64,000 nt of DNA from Gemmatimonadetes bacterium T265 (GTDB taxonomy: Bacteria; Gemmatimonadota; Gemmatimonadetes; Gemmatimonadales; Gemmatimonadaceae), in NCBI GenBank assembly GCA_019973575.1, contig BPUI01000003.1:558001-622000 (forward strand), written 5' to 3'. The notes beneath the pieces were generated by a model. The model searched no databases and was not told the origin of the DNA. It was given only the letters and a program-made list of their open reading frames with translations. The position numbers and the translations under genes were made by a program. Position 1 is the first letter of the stretch. Each line of letters opens with the position of its first letter. Shown in pieces: positions 1 to 8,376 of this stretch.

Positions 1-281
1 CCGTCGAGGGTGACCTGCGCCCAGGCGACCTGGGCGGGCCCGACCCCCGCGTTGCGGACGCTGAGGCTGAGTGAGTCGGGTCTGAAGTCGACCTCGAGGA
101 CAATCGTTAGGCGCGGCCACACGGCGGCGTACTGCTGGGCGCGCACGACCATCGTCTGCACGAGCGAGACGCCGAGCGCGCACGCCGAGACGACCACGGC
201 AGCGAGCGAGAGGACCAGGTCGCGGTCGGGCCGCCACCGCGGCGGCCGCGGGGGCGGCGGGACGGCGTCGGGTTCCGGCAT
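1..281 (-). CDS. Small membrane protein of unknown function (partial, runs off left edge)
   Basis: Reading the minus strand from ATG at 281 gives an open frame to the window edge with no stop. After a Pro/Arg-rich start there is one hydrophobic segment (about residues 22-45, ending in VQTMVVRAQQ), then AAVWPRL and a beta-rich soluble part. This 'single N-terminal helix, then RAQQxAxVWP' layout recurs in small anchored bacterial proteins of unknown role; that comparison is from memory. It lies 37 bases downstream of the SGNH-fold gene on the same strand, so the two are probably co-transcribed. A GCCTAACG octamer (as CGTTAGGC on the plus strand) lies inside it at 105-112. The function is unknown and the C-terminus is outside the window. 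Confidence 0.6.
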   Translation of the reverse strand, partial: MPEPDAVPPPPRPPRWRPDRDLVLSLAAVVVSACALGVSLVQTMVVRAQQYAAVWPRLTIVLEVDFRPDSLSLSVRNAGVGPAQVAWAQVTLD

Positions 282-318
282 GAGCGGGTCGGGGCGGAAG
301 GTGTGGGGTGTCGCCTCG

Positions 319-1212
319 CTACCGCGCGGGCCGCGTGGCGAGTTGGTCGTGCGCGACCGCCTGCAGCGCGGCGGCCTGCGCCGGCGTGATCCCGAGCGCC
401 GGGGCCGCCGCCTCGCGCTCGCCTAACGTGCTCGGGTCGACGCCCGTGACCGCGCCGAATTCCACCAGCGCCTCGAGGTAGTACCCGTAGACGCTCGCGT
501 GGTAGCCGTCGGGCGCCCACAGGTCGACCTTGCCGCCGTCGATTCCGTCATACGGGTTGGCGTCGGCGAACCCGGTCCGGATCGCGCGGTCCCAGGCGGC
601 GCCGACCGGGATGACGTCCCGGATCCGCGGCGACCGGGCCCCCGCGGCCTCGTATCCCGCCGCGACCTCCTGCTCCATCGCGTCGATCGGCCGCCCGAAC
701 CAGTGCCCGCGCGGCAGGTACGTCTGGTCGGCCCGCGACCAGGTGGCGACGAGGTGGATCACCACGGCGGCGTTCCGCGCCGACAGCGTGTCGGCCAGCC
801 GCGCGGCGTAGGCGACGAGCGTCGCGGGGTCGCCCGGCTTCGCGGCGTCCAGCGTGCTGTAGCTCTGCAGGACGACGACGTCCCACGGGCGGTTCAGGAG
901 CGCGAGCTTGTGCTCGTAGTGGTAGTCCAGCCCGACTCCGGGTGCGGTCTCGACGCTCACCACATAGTTCAGGCCGGCCTCCGTGGTGAACCGCTTGAAC
1001 AGCGCCGGCACGCCGCCGACGCCGGTGCCGTTGAGGTCCGTGACCGTGCCCGCGCCGAACGGCCGCACGAGTTCGGGCCCGCCCGCCGCGTCCCCGTAGG
1101 TAAAGCTGTTCCCGACGAAGAGGATCGTCTTCGGCGGCGCGGGTTGCGCCGCAGCCGGCGCGGGCGCGGCGGCGACGAGCAGCGCGAAAAGCGGGAGCGT
1201 TCGGCGGAGCAT
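319..1212 (-). CDS. Secreted SGNH-fold hydrolase-like protein
   Basis: About 297 residues. ATG at 1212 is preferred over longer in-frame extensions because it begins directly with a signal peptide (Arg-Arg, then a Leu/Ala-rich core ending in Ala-x-Ala near residue 22). The mature start reads ILFVGNSFTYG, the nucleophile block of the SGNH/DUF4886-like fold. A DGYH block near residue 230 supplies a plausible Asp-x-x-His pair. The central part holds VVVLQSYS and conserved Trp/Asp positions. The substrate is not readable from sequence; members act on esters or carbohydrates outside the cytoplasm. It is divergent from the M28 peptidase, with 110 bases between the starts. The longer frame up to 1476 would overlap that gene and is rejected. 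Confidence 0.75.
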   Translation of the reverse strand: MLRRTLPLFALLVAAAPAPAAAQPAPPKTILFVGNSFTYGDAAGGPELVRPFGAGTVTDLNGTGVGGVPALFKRFTTEAGLNYVVSVETAPGVGLDYHYEHKLALLNRPWDVVVLQSYSTLDAAKPGDPATLVAYAARLADTLSARNAAVVIHLVATWSRADQTYLPRGHWFGRPIDAMEQEVAAGYEAAGARSPRIRDVIPVGAAWDRAIRTGFADANPYDGIDGGKVDLWAPDGYHASVYGYYLEALVEFGAVTGVDPSTLGEREAAAPALGITPAQAAALQAVAHDQLATRPAR

Positions 1213-1322
1213 CGGGGCGGCGACCTCGAGGACTGGCGACGCGTGCGGCGTTCTTGGGGCGACGGCGTGCGAAGTGTAGTGGGATGCCAGTAGTATTCCG
1301 TCCCCACACCGAAGCCCCCGCG

Positions 1323-2573
1323 ATGCGTCGACTTCTTCGCCCCGCCCGCCATCCGGCCGGCGCCCTCCTGCTCGCGCTCCTCGCGCCCGCCGGCGCCCGG
1401 TTAGGCGCGCAGACCCCCGCCCCCGCGGGGGCCGCATCTGCCGCCGCGACGCCCGCCCCCGACCCGGTACGCACACTCGTCGTACGTCTCGACCTGGAAC
1501 GATACAAGGCCACCGTCAAAGGCCTCACGCAGTTCGGCGACCGACGCCAGGGCACCGACCGCAACCGCGCCGCGGTCGACTGGATCGAGGCCCAGCTCAA
1601 GAGCTACGGCTGCACCAACACCGAGCGGATCACGTACGACTACCAGCCGCCGGCGCCCCGACCCGGCGCGCCGGACTACTACCGGGCGCGCATCGCGACC
1701 TCCGCGCCGGGCGGGGCGCGCCTCCGCGGCACGCAGCTGCCGATCGGCGTCAACACCGACTCGCTCGCCCAGCCCGACGCGCGGCTCCGCGCCCTCAACG
1801 CGCAGCCGAGCGCGCCGGGGCAGCGGCAGGAGGTCTACTGCACCAAGGTCGGCGCGACGCACCCAGGCGAGATGTATATCGTCGGCGCGCACATGGACGG
1901 CATCGGCTGGGGCGAGGCCGCGAACGACGACGGCTCGGGGACCGCGCTCGTCATGGAGCTCGCGCGCGTCTTCAGCGCGCCCGACGTCCAGACCGACCGC
2001 TCGATCCGCTTCGTGCTCTGGAACAACGAGGAGACCGGACTCGACGGCGCGCGCGCCTACGTCGCCCAACGCCAGGCGCTGCAGGGGCAGGAGTCGCCGG
2101 CGGGCTCGGGCCGCTACCCGGAGCCGCGCTGGCTCGGCATGGTGCAGCACGACATGATGATGTTCGACCACGGCATGCCGCGCCCGGACGGCACGATGAG
2201 CCGCGAGCAGCGCGCCGAGGCCGACGTCAACGTCGAATTCCAGAGCCGCGCGAAGATGGCCGCGGGCGCGCGCGATCTCGCCTGGGCCTTCGCCGACGCC
2301 AACGAGGCGTACGCGACCGACTACCCGGCGACCGTCGGCCAGCACATGACCAACACCGACTCCGCGCCCTTCCAGGACCTCGTCCCCGCGATCAGCCTTC
2401 GCGAGAACGAGCGCGGCGCGCAGATCGGGGCCGGGTGGGACCCGCAGTGGCACCAGCCGACCGACGTCTACGCCACCTACACCGACAAGGACTTCCGCCT
2501 CGGCCTCAACGCCGCCCAGACGACGTTAGGCGCAATCGGGCGGCTGGCGGGGGCGGCGCCGCGGCGGCCGTAG
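1323..2573 (+). CDS. Secreted M28-family zinc peptidase
   Basis: About 416 residues from ATG at 1323, which starts an Arg-rich, Leu/Ala-rich signal peptide ending near GARLGAQ. Upstream in-frame Met codons lack such a signal. The di-zinc ligands of M28 peptidases can be followed in order: GAHMDG (His/Asp), ANDDGSG (bridging Asp), NNEETGLDGA (catalytic Glu and ligand Glu), HDMMMFD (Asp) and the late QWHQPTD (His). It probably acts as an aminopeptidase or carboxypeptidase in the periplasm or outside the cell. It is convergent with the esterase gene, only 25 bases separating the two stop codons. Its frame uses TTA Leu codons inside the GTTAGGC motif at 1400 and 2525. Confidence 0.88.
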   Translation: MRRLLRPARHPAGALLLALLAPAGARLGAQTPAPAGAASAAATPAPDPVRTLVVRLDLERYKATVKGLTQFGDRRQGTDRNRAAVDWIEAQLKSYGCTNTERITYDYQPPAPRPGAPDYYRARIATSAPGGARLRGTQLPIGVNTDSLAQPDARLRALNAQPSAPGQRQEVYCTKVGATHPGEMYIVGAHMDGIGWGEAANDDGSGTALVMELARVFSAPDVQTDRSIRFVLWNNEETGLDGARAYVAQRQALQGQESPAGSGRYPEPRWLGMVQHDMMMFDHGMPRPDGTMSREQRAEADVNVEFQSRAKMAAGARDLAWAFADANEAYATDYPATVGQHMTNTDSAPFQDLVPAISLRENERGAQIGAGWDPQWHQPTDVYATYTDKDFRLGLNAAQTTLGAIGRLAGAAPRRP

Positions 2574-2598
2574 CCCGCGGCGCGGCCCCGCGCGGCGC

Positions 2599-3414
2599 CT
2601 AACGGTGCTGCGCGAATAGCCAGGTGTAGAGCGCCGGCGTCGCGTACGCCGCGTCCCAGACGTTGTGCCCCGCGCCCGCGTACTCGGTGTACTGCACCGT
2701 CGGGTCGACCGCCCGGAACGCCGCCACGAGCGAGCGCACGTACGCGACGGGCACGTTCGGGTCGTTCTCGCCCTGGAAGACCCAGAGCGGGAGCGACCGC
2801 AGCCGGTCCGCGGCGATCGACAACACGGTCGAGTTCGGGGTGCTCCGGTCGCCGGTCACGACGATCGCCGGGATCCCGGGCGCGATCGTCGCGTAGGCCG
2901 CGAACGTCGTCGGGTTCGCGTACGCGAGCACAAACCCCTCGGTCGCCCCGAACGAGAGGCCCGTGAGGTAGACCCGATCCGGGTCGCCGTTGTAGTCGCG
3001 CACGACCCCAGAGATCGCCTGGATGATGACCCGGTCGAACGCCTGACGCCCCGCTTCGTCGGCCGGCACCTGAGGGAACACGACCACGGCGGGGAAGCTC
3101 GCCTGCTCCGCCCGCACGACCAGCCCCATACCGACGTTCGTCTGCTTGAGGCCGTCGTTCCCGCGCTCGCCCTGGCCGGCCAGCGCGACGATCACCGGCC
3201 ACCGACGCGACCGGTCGTAGTTCCCCGGGATGAAGACCTGGATCGGGATCGACAGCCCGCTCGTGTCCTTGACGCTGCGGCTGACGAACCCGCCCCCGGG
3301 CGGCACGGGACCGCCGCCCGACCCGTGCGGCGCGTCGGCACCCGACGAGCCGCACGCCGTCGCTAGGGAGCTCAGCCAGAGAAGTGGGCGTGTGAACGAG
3401 GCGCGCAGGATCAC
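2599..3414 (-). CDS. Secreted alpha/beta-hydrolase (PHB-depolymerase/LpqC-like esterase)
   Basis: About 271 residues from GTG at 3414. The open frame continues upstream into the PPTase gene in another frame, so a start just before the hydrophobic signal segment is chosen. A Cys at residue 21 follows LATA, so it may be a lipoprotein, though the lipobox is imperfect. The alpha/beta-hydrolase triad is visible: GLSFGATEG (Ser in GxSxG), GENDPNVP (Asp) and GAGHNVW (His). Such enzymes cleave short esters, feruloyl esters or polyhydroxyalkanoate oligomers. It starts 38 bases after the PPTase stop on the same strand, so it may be the last gene of the NRPS operon. Whether it acts on the peptide cannot be told. 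Confidence 0.75.
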   Translation of the reverse strand: MILRASFTRPLLWLSSLATACGSSGADAPHGSGGGPVPPGGGFVSRSVKDTSGLSIPIQVFIPGNYDRSRRWPVIVALAGQGERGNDGLKQTNVGMGLVVRAEQASFPAVVVFPQVPADEAGRQAFDRVIIQAISGVVRDYNGDPDRVYLTGLSFGATEGFVLAYANPTTFAAYATIAPGIPAIVVTGDRSTPNSTVLSIAADRLRSLPLWVFQGENDPNVPVAYVRSLVAAFRAVDPTVQYTEYAGAGHNVWDAAYATPALYTWLFAQHR

Positions 3415-3452
3415 GGAACGACGGATCTGGGACGGGGCAGCGTACGGCGCCG

Positions 3453-4262
3453 TTAACGTGGCGCGGGGCACGGCCCCGCGTCCAGCAGCCGTACGGCGTC
3501 GAGCGGGGCCTCGACGACGAGCGCGCCGGCGTAGCCCGGCGCCGGGTCGAGCGCGGCCATCACCCAGCGATCGCACGCCGAGCCGTCCGACCGGTCCTCG
3601 AGCAGCCGCGCGGGCGCGCCGGGCGCGAGCGACACGTCGAAATGGTGCAATCCGTTCGTAATCCCCTCGCCCGTGGCTTTCAGGTACGCCTCCTTGCGCG
3701 ACCACGCGGCGAAGAAACCCGCCACGCGCCCCGCCTCCCCCACCGCCCGGAGCTCGGCGCACTCGCCGGGCGAGAAGAAGTGCTCGGAGAGCGACTCGTG
3801 CTCGATCGCGGCGTCCTCGCGCTCCACGTCGACCCCGACCGCCCGCCCGCGCGCCACCGCCACGACCGCGAGGTCGGCCGAGTGTGAAAGGTTGAACTCG
3901 ATCGTCCCGCCGTCGCCCGCGCGCGCGTCCGCCAGCGCAGGTTTGCCCGCGAGGCCCGTCGTGAACTCGAGCGCCTGCGGCTCGCGCCCCGCGTACGCGC
4001 CGAGCACGCGTCGCAGCACGCCGTGCGCGACGACGAAGCGGTCGCGGTGCGCCGCGGCGTGGAACCGGCCGGCCCGCGCCCGCTCGGCGGCCGAGAGCAC
4101 GTCGGCACACTCGCGCACGAGGCGGGGCGCCGCGTCCGCGACGTCCAGCCGCACGCGCCACACGTGCACGTCCGCCACGCCTAACGCTGGCGCGCCGGCG
4201 GCCCGGACGTCCCACGGCCGCCAGGCGCCGGCGGCGGGCGCCTCATGCGCGACCGTCGTCAC
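3453..4262 (-). CDS. Sfp-type 4'-phosphopantetheinyl transferase
   Basis: 269 residues, a typical length for the Sfp/HetI family. Motifs in order: GLAGKPAL, FNLSHSADLAVVAV (substrate and CoA pocket), VGVDVE (Mg-binding Asp and Glu) and FFAAWSRKEAYLKATGEG (the WxxKEAxxK signature). The enzyme transfers phosphopantetheine from CoA to the Ser of each T (carrier) domain, and this cluster has twelve such domains. Its ATG lies 20 bases inside the end of the last NRPS gene, so translation is coupled and the enzyme is almost certainly dedicated to this assembly line. Confidence 0.93.
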   Translation of the reverse strand: MTTVAHEAPAAGAWRPWDVRAAGAPALGVADVHVWRVRLDVADAAPRLVRECADVLSAAERARAGRFHAAAHRDRFVVAHGVLRRVLGAYAGREPQALEFTTGLAGKPALADARAGDGGTIEFNLSHSADLAVVAVARGRAVGVDVEREDAAIEHESLSEHFFSPGECAELRAVGEAGRVAGFFAAWSRKEAYLKATGEGITNGLHHFDVSLAPGAPARLLEDRSDGSACDRWVMAALDPAPGYAGALVVEAPLDAVRLLDAGPCPAPR

Positions 4263-7200
4263 CGTCCGGTCCGAGGATCGCCGCCAGCCGCTCCGCGAGC
4301 GCGGGCAGCTCGTCCGTGACGAGCCCCGTGTGGCTCCCGCGCACGATGTGGACGCGCACCGCGCGCGCGACGCGCTCCCACCCGCGGCGCCCGCCGCGGC
4401 GCAGCTCGCGCACGCCGCCCCCGGTCGCGACGCGCGGCTCGTGCCGGACCACGCCCGCGAGGTCGCTCGCCACGACGAGGTCCACCGTGCCGGGGTACGT
4501 CCGCGGGAGGTACGCCGACGTGAGGCGAACGATGGGCGAGAGCGTGTCCACGCTCGGCTGCGCGGCGAGCAGGGCGTTGGTCGTGAGGCCCGCGAGCACT
4601 TCGGTCGCCGCGGCGCGCCGGGACAGCCGCCGCTCGATGTTCGTCGTTAGCCACCGCCACCGCTCGCGCGCGCTGTCCCGGCGCACGGCGCGCAGCCGCA
4701 TCGAGTAGTACCGCAGGTGGCGCAGCACCGTCGCGCGCCGGTTCTGCCGCTCGCGCGCGTCATCCGCCCGCGACGCCAGCCGGATGAGCGGCTCGAGCCA
4801 GCGGAAACGCGCGTTGCCGGCCTCGGTGTCGATCAGCACGAGCCGCTCGACCGCCTCGCCGCTCGCCCGTAGCTGGCGCGCGATCTCGAACGCGATCAGC
4901 CCGGCCGCGCAGAACCCACCGATCCGGTACGGGCCGTGCGGCTGGACGGCGCGCAGCGTGGCGACGTGCTCCGCCGCGAGCGCCTCCACCGACCGCCCGT
5001 CGACCTCGTCGTCCGTGCGCGGCGTCGGCAGGACGAGCAGGGGCGTGTCGGCGCCGAGCAGCGGCGCCAGCCGGCGCGTGTACCAGCCACCGGCGAGGAA
5101 GTCTCCGTGCACGAGCGCGAACGGCGTCCCCGTCCCGTCGCCCTGCAGCACGACGACGGGCGGCTCGTCCTCGTCGCGCACCGCGGCCTCGATCCGCCGG
5201 CCGAGCTGGTGCACCGTTGCCCCGTCGAACAGCGCGGCGAGCGGCAGGCGGCGCCCCGTGCGCTCAGCGACGTCGGCCAGCATGCGGACCGCGAGGAGCG
5301 AGTGCCCGCCCAGCTCGAAGAAGTCGTCGTGCCGCCCGATCGGACTCGCGCCGAGCAGTTCTTCCCAAACCGAGACGATATCGTGTTCGACGTTCCCGAC
5401 GGTGGGCACGTACGCCCGCCCCGACTCGGCCACCGCGGCCGCCGGCGCGGGGAGCGCGGCGCGCGCGAGCTTGCCCGTAGGACCGATCGGCAGCTCGGCG
5501 AGTGCGACGAGTGCGCCGGGGACCATCGCGTCGGGCAGGCGCTCGCGGAGGTGGGCCCGCAGCGCCGCGGCGTCGAGCGTGCGACCCTCGCGCACGACGT
5601 AGTAGCCCACGAGCTGCTGGTCCGCCCCGGCCTCGCCGCGCACGGCCGCAGCCGCGGCGGCGACGTCGGTGTGGGCGACGAGCGCCGCTTCCACCTCGCC
5701 GAGTTCGATGCGCACGCCGCGCAGCTTCACCTGGTCGTCGAGCCGCCCGAGGTACTCGAGCGCGCCGTCATCGCGCCAGCGCGCCCGGTCGCCGGTGCGG
5801 TACATCTTCGCGCCTTCCCCGGCGAACGGGTCCCGCACGAAGCGCTCGGCCGTGAGCTCCGGGCGCGCGTGGTAGCCGAGTCCGACCTGCACGCCCGCGA
5901 TGTGGAGCTCGCCGGGCAGCCCGACCGGCGCGAGCTGGCCGCCCGCGTCGAGGACGTACAGGCGCGTGTTCGCCACCGGCCGCCCGATCGGCACGATCGC
6001 GGGCGGCTCGGGGCTCGGCGGGCACGGCCAGGCGCTCACGTCGACCGCGCACTCCGTGGGCCCGTACAGGTTGTGCAGCAGCGCGCCCGGGAGCGTGCGG
6101 TAGAACGCGGCGACGAGGTCGGGCGGGAGCGCCTCGCCGCTCGCGACGACGTCGCGCAGCGTCGTGCAGCGCGCGGCCGCCGGGTCGGCGAGAAACGCGC
6201 GCAGCATCGACGGCACGAAGTGGCATACCGTGACGCCGTGCGCCGCGATCGCCGCCGCCAGCGCGTGCGGGTCGCGGTGCTCCCCCGGGCGGGCGAGCAC
6301 CAGGTGCGCGCCGGCCAGCAGCGGCCAAAAGAACTCCCACACTGACACGTCGAACCCCGCCGGCGTCTTCTGCAGCACCACGTCGGCAGGCGTTAGGCGG
6401 TACTCCTCCTGCATCCACGCCAGCCGGTTCACGATGCCGCGGTGCGCGTTGAGCGCCCCCTTGGGACGGCCGGTCGAACCCGACGTGTAGATCACGTAGG
6501 CGGGGTCGTCGGGCGCCGGGAGCGGCAGCGGTTCGTCGTCGGAAGACGAGTCGGCCCCCGGCTCCGCTACACCGTCGAGCTCCACGACTGGCGCCCCGTC
6601 CGGCGGCAGCGCCGCAGCAGCGGCCCGCGTCGCGAGCACGAACGCCGCGTTCGCGTCGTCGACCATGAAGGCGAGCCGCTCGCGCGGGTACTCGGGGTCG
6701 AGCGGCACGTACGCGCCGCCCGCCTTCAACACGGCGACGAGCGCGACGACGAGCTCGACCGACCGCTCCGCGCACACGCCGACGCGGGCACCCGGGCCCA
6801 CGCCCGAGCGCCGCAGCCGCCGCGCGAGCGCTGCCGCGGCGGCGTCGAGTTCGGCGTAGGTCAGCATGCGGCGCGCGTCCGACACGGCGGGAGCGTTCGG
6901 CGTGCGCGCGGCCTGCGCGGCGAGCCGCTCGACGAGCGTCGCCCCGCCCGCGTACTCCGCACGCGGGCCGGCGCTCCACGACCCGAGTTGGCGCCGCTCG
7001 GCGTCGTCGAGCAGCGGCAGCTCGCCCACGCGCCGGTCCGGCGCCGCGGCTGCCCCGCGCAGCAGCGCGCCGAAGTGGCGCGCGAGCCGCCGCGCCGTCG
7101 CGTCGTCGAACAGGCTCGCGTCGTACTCCAGCGTGCCATGCAGCTCATCCCCGCGCCGCCCCATGATGAGCTGCAGGTCGAACTTGGCCGTCGTGCGGGC

Positions 7201-8376
7201 ACCGCCGACGCGCGTGAACGTCACCCCGCCCGCGGTCGGCGACACCGGCGGCGCGAAGTCCTGGAAGGAGAAGAGCGTCTGGAAAATCGGGTTGTGCGCG
7301 AGGTGGCGCTCGGGCTGCACCGCGTTCACCACCCGCTCGAACGGCACGTCCTCGTGCGCGAGCGCGCCGTGCGCACTCTCGCGCACCCGCGCGAGCAGCG
7401 TCCGGAAGCTCGGCGCGCCCGACAGGTCGGCGCGCACCGCGAGCGTGTTCACGAACAGTCCGACGAGCGCCTCCGTCTCGCGCCGCGTGCGCCCCGCGAC
7501 CGGCGACCCGACGATCACGTCGTCCTGCCCCGTGTAGCGATGCAAGAGGGCCTGGTACGCCGCGAGCAGCAGGACGAACGGCGTGACCTCCGCCTCCCGC
7601 GCGAGCGCGAGGAGCGCGGCCGTGACGTCCGCGGGGACGTGCACCGCGACCGTCCGCGCCGTCCGATCCCGGTCGGGCGTCCGCGGCCGGTCCGTCGGCA
7701 GGTCGAGCACGGCGAGCGGGCCGGCGAGCTGCCGCCGCCAGTACGCGAGCTGCGCGTCTAACGCCCCGTCGCCGAACTGCGCTTGCTGCCAGCTCGCAAA
7801 GTCGCCGTACTGAATTTCGAGCGGCGGCAGGTCGGGGTCCCGCCCCGCCGCGATCGCGCCGTACGCGGCGGCGATCTCGCGCTGTAGCACGCCGAACGAC
7901 CAGCCGTCGACCGCGACGTGGTGGATGGTCAGGACGAGGACGTGCTCCTCGGCGCCCGTGCGGAGCAGCGCGGCGCGCCACACCGGCCCGTTCGCCAGGT
8001 CGAACGGCCGCGCGGCCTCGTGTTGCACGCGCCGGCCGACCTCCGCCTCGCGGTCGGCGTCGTCGAGTGCGCGCAGGTCGGTCGCCGGCAGCTCGACCCC
8101 GGCCGGCGGCAGGATGACCTGCATCGGCTCCCGGCCGCTCGCGTCGAACACGGTGCGCAGCACTTCGTGCCGCTCGACGACGAACGCGAGCGCGTCGCGT
8201 AAGGCGTCCGCGTCGAGCGGCCCCGCGAGCCGGAAGTTGAACGGCAGGTTGTACGTCGCGCAGCCGGGCTCGAGCTGGTCGAGGAACCACAGGCGCTGCT
8301 GCGCGAACGACATCGGGAGCACGAACGCCTCGTCGGCGCCCGCCGGCTCCTCCCGCGCGGTCTCGACGGTCGTCAT
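4243..8376 (-). CDS. NRPS, terminal module: C - A(Ser) - T - thioesterase (Cys nucleophile)
   Basis: 1377 residues. C domain about 15-455 with LPMSFAQQRLWFL and HHVAVDGWS (near 152). A domain about 470-970 with YTSGSTGRPKG (near 629). The specificity residues read by eye are DVWHVSLVDK, nearest the Ser code DVWHLSLIDK. T domain with FFELGGHSLL (near 1020). Thioesterase about 1085-1375: FALVHGD at its start, nucleophile block GGFCAAGL with Cys1156 in place of the usual Ser, VLIDTE (Asp) and VRGSHTGLV (His). It releases the finished peptide by hydrolysis or cyclisation. Its start overlaps the previous gene by four bases and its end overlaps the PPTase start. Confidence 0.92.
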   Translation of the reverse strand: MTTVETAREEPAGADEAFVLPMSFAQQRLWFLDQLEPGCATYNLPFNFRLAGPLDADALRDALAFVVERHEVLRTVFDASGREPMQVILPPAGVELPATDLRALDDADREAEVGRRVQHEAARPFDLANGPVWRAALLRTGAEEHVLVLTIHHVAVDGWSFGVLQREIAAAYGAIAAGRDPDLPPLEIQYGDFASWQQAQFGDGALDAQLAYWRRQLAGPLAVLDLPTDRPRTPDRDRTARTVAVHVPADVTAALLALAREAEVTPFVLLLAAYQALLHRYTGQDDVIVGSPVAGRTRRETEALVGLFVNTLAVRADLSGAPSFRTLLARVRESAHGALAHEDVPFERVVNAVQPERHLAHNPIFQTLFSFQDFAPPVSPTAGGVTFTRVGGARTTAKFDLQLIMGRRGDELHGTLEYDASLFDDATARRLARHFGALLRGAAAAPDRRVGELPLLDDAERRQLGSWSAGPRAEYAGGATLVERLAAQAARTPNAPAVSDARRMLTYAELDAAAAALARRLRRSGVGPGARVGVCAERSVELVVALVAVLKAGGAYVPLDPEYPRERLAFMVDDANAAFVLATRAAAAALPPDGAPVVELDGVAEPGADSSSDDEPLPLPAPDDPAYVIYTSGSTGRPKGALNAHRGIVNRLAWMQEEYRLTPADVVLQKTPAGFDVSVWEFFWPLLAGAHLVLARPGEHRDPHALAAAIAAHGVTVCHFVPSMLRAFLADPAAARCTTLRDVVASGEALPPDLVAAFYRTLPGALLHNLYGPTECAVDVSAWPCPPSPEPPAIVPIGRPVANTRLYVLDAGGQLAPVGLPGELHIAGVQVGLGYHARPELTAERFVRDPFAGEGAKMYRTGDRARWRDDGALEYLGRLDDQVKLRGVRIELGEVEAALVAHTDVAAAAAAVRGEAGADQQLVGYYVVREGRTLDAAALRAHLRERLPDAMVPGALVALAELPIGPTGKLARAALPAPAAAVAESGRAYVPTVGNVEHDIVSVWEELLGASPIGRHDDFFELGGHSLLAVRMLADVAERTGRRLPLAALFDGATVHQLGRRIEAAVRDEDEPPVVVLQGDGTGTPFALVHGDFLAGGWYTRRLAPLLGADTPLLVLPTPRTDDEVDGRSVEALAAEHVATLRAVQPHGPYRIGGFCAAGLIAFEIARQLRASGEAVERLVLIDTEAGNARFRWLEPLIRLASRADDARERQNRRATVLRHLRYYSMRLRAVRRDSARERWRWLTTNIERRLSRRAAATEVLAGLTTNALLAAQPSVDTLSPIVRLTSAYLPRTYPGTVDLVVASDLAGVVRHEPRVATGGGVRELRRGGRRGWERVARAVRVHIVRGSHTGLVTDELPALAERLAAILGPDGDDGRA

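Noticed and set aside
548-1600. Long open frames in several phases over 0-3.4 kb and throughout the NRPS region
   Set aside because: In DNA this GC-rich, antisense and shifted frames stay open for hundreds of codons. They give Arg/Ala/Pro-rich strings without motifs and overlap genes with clear domain signatures.
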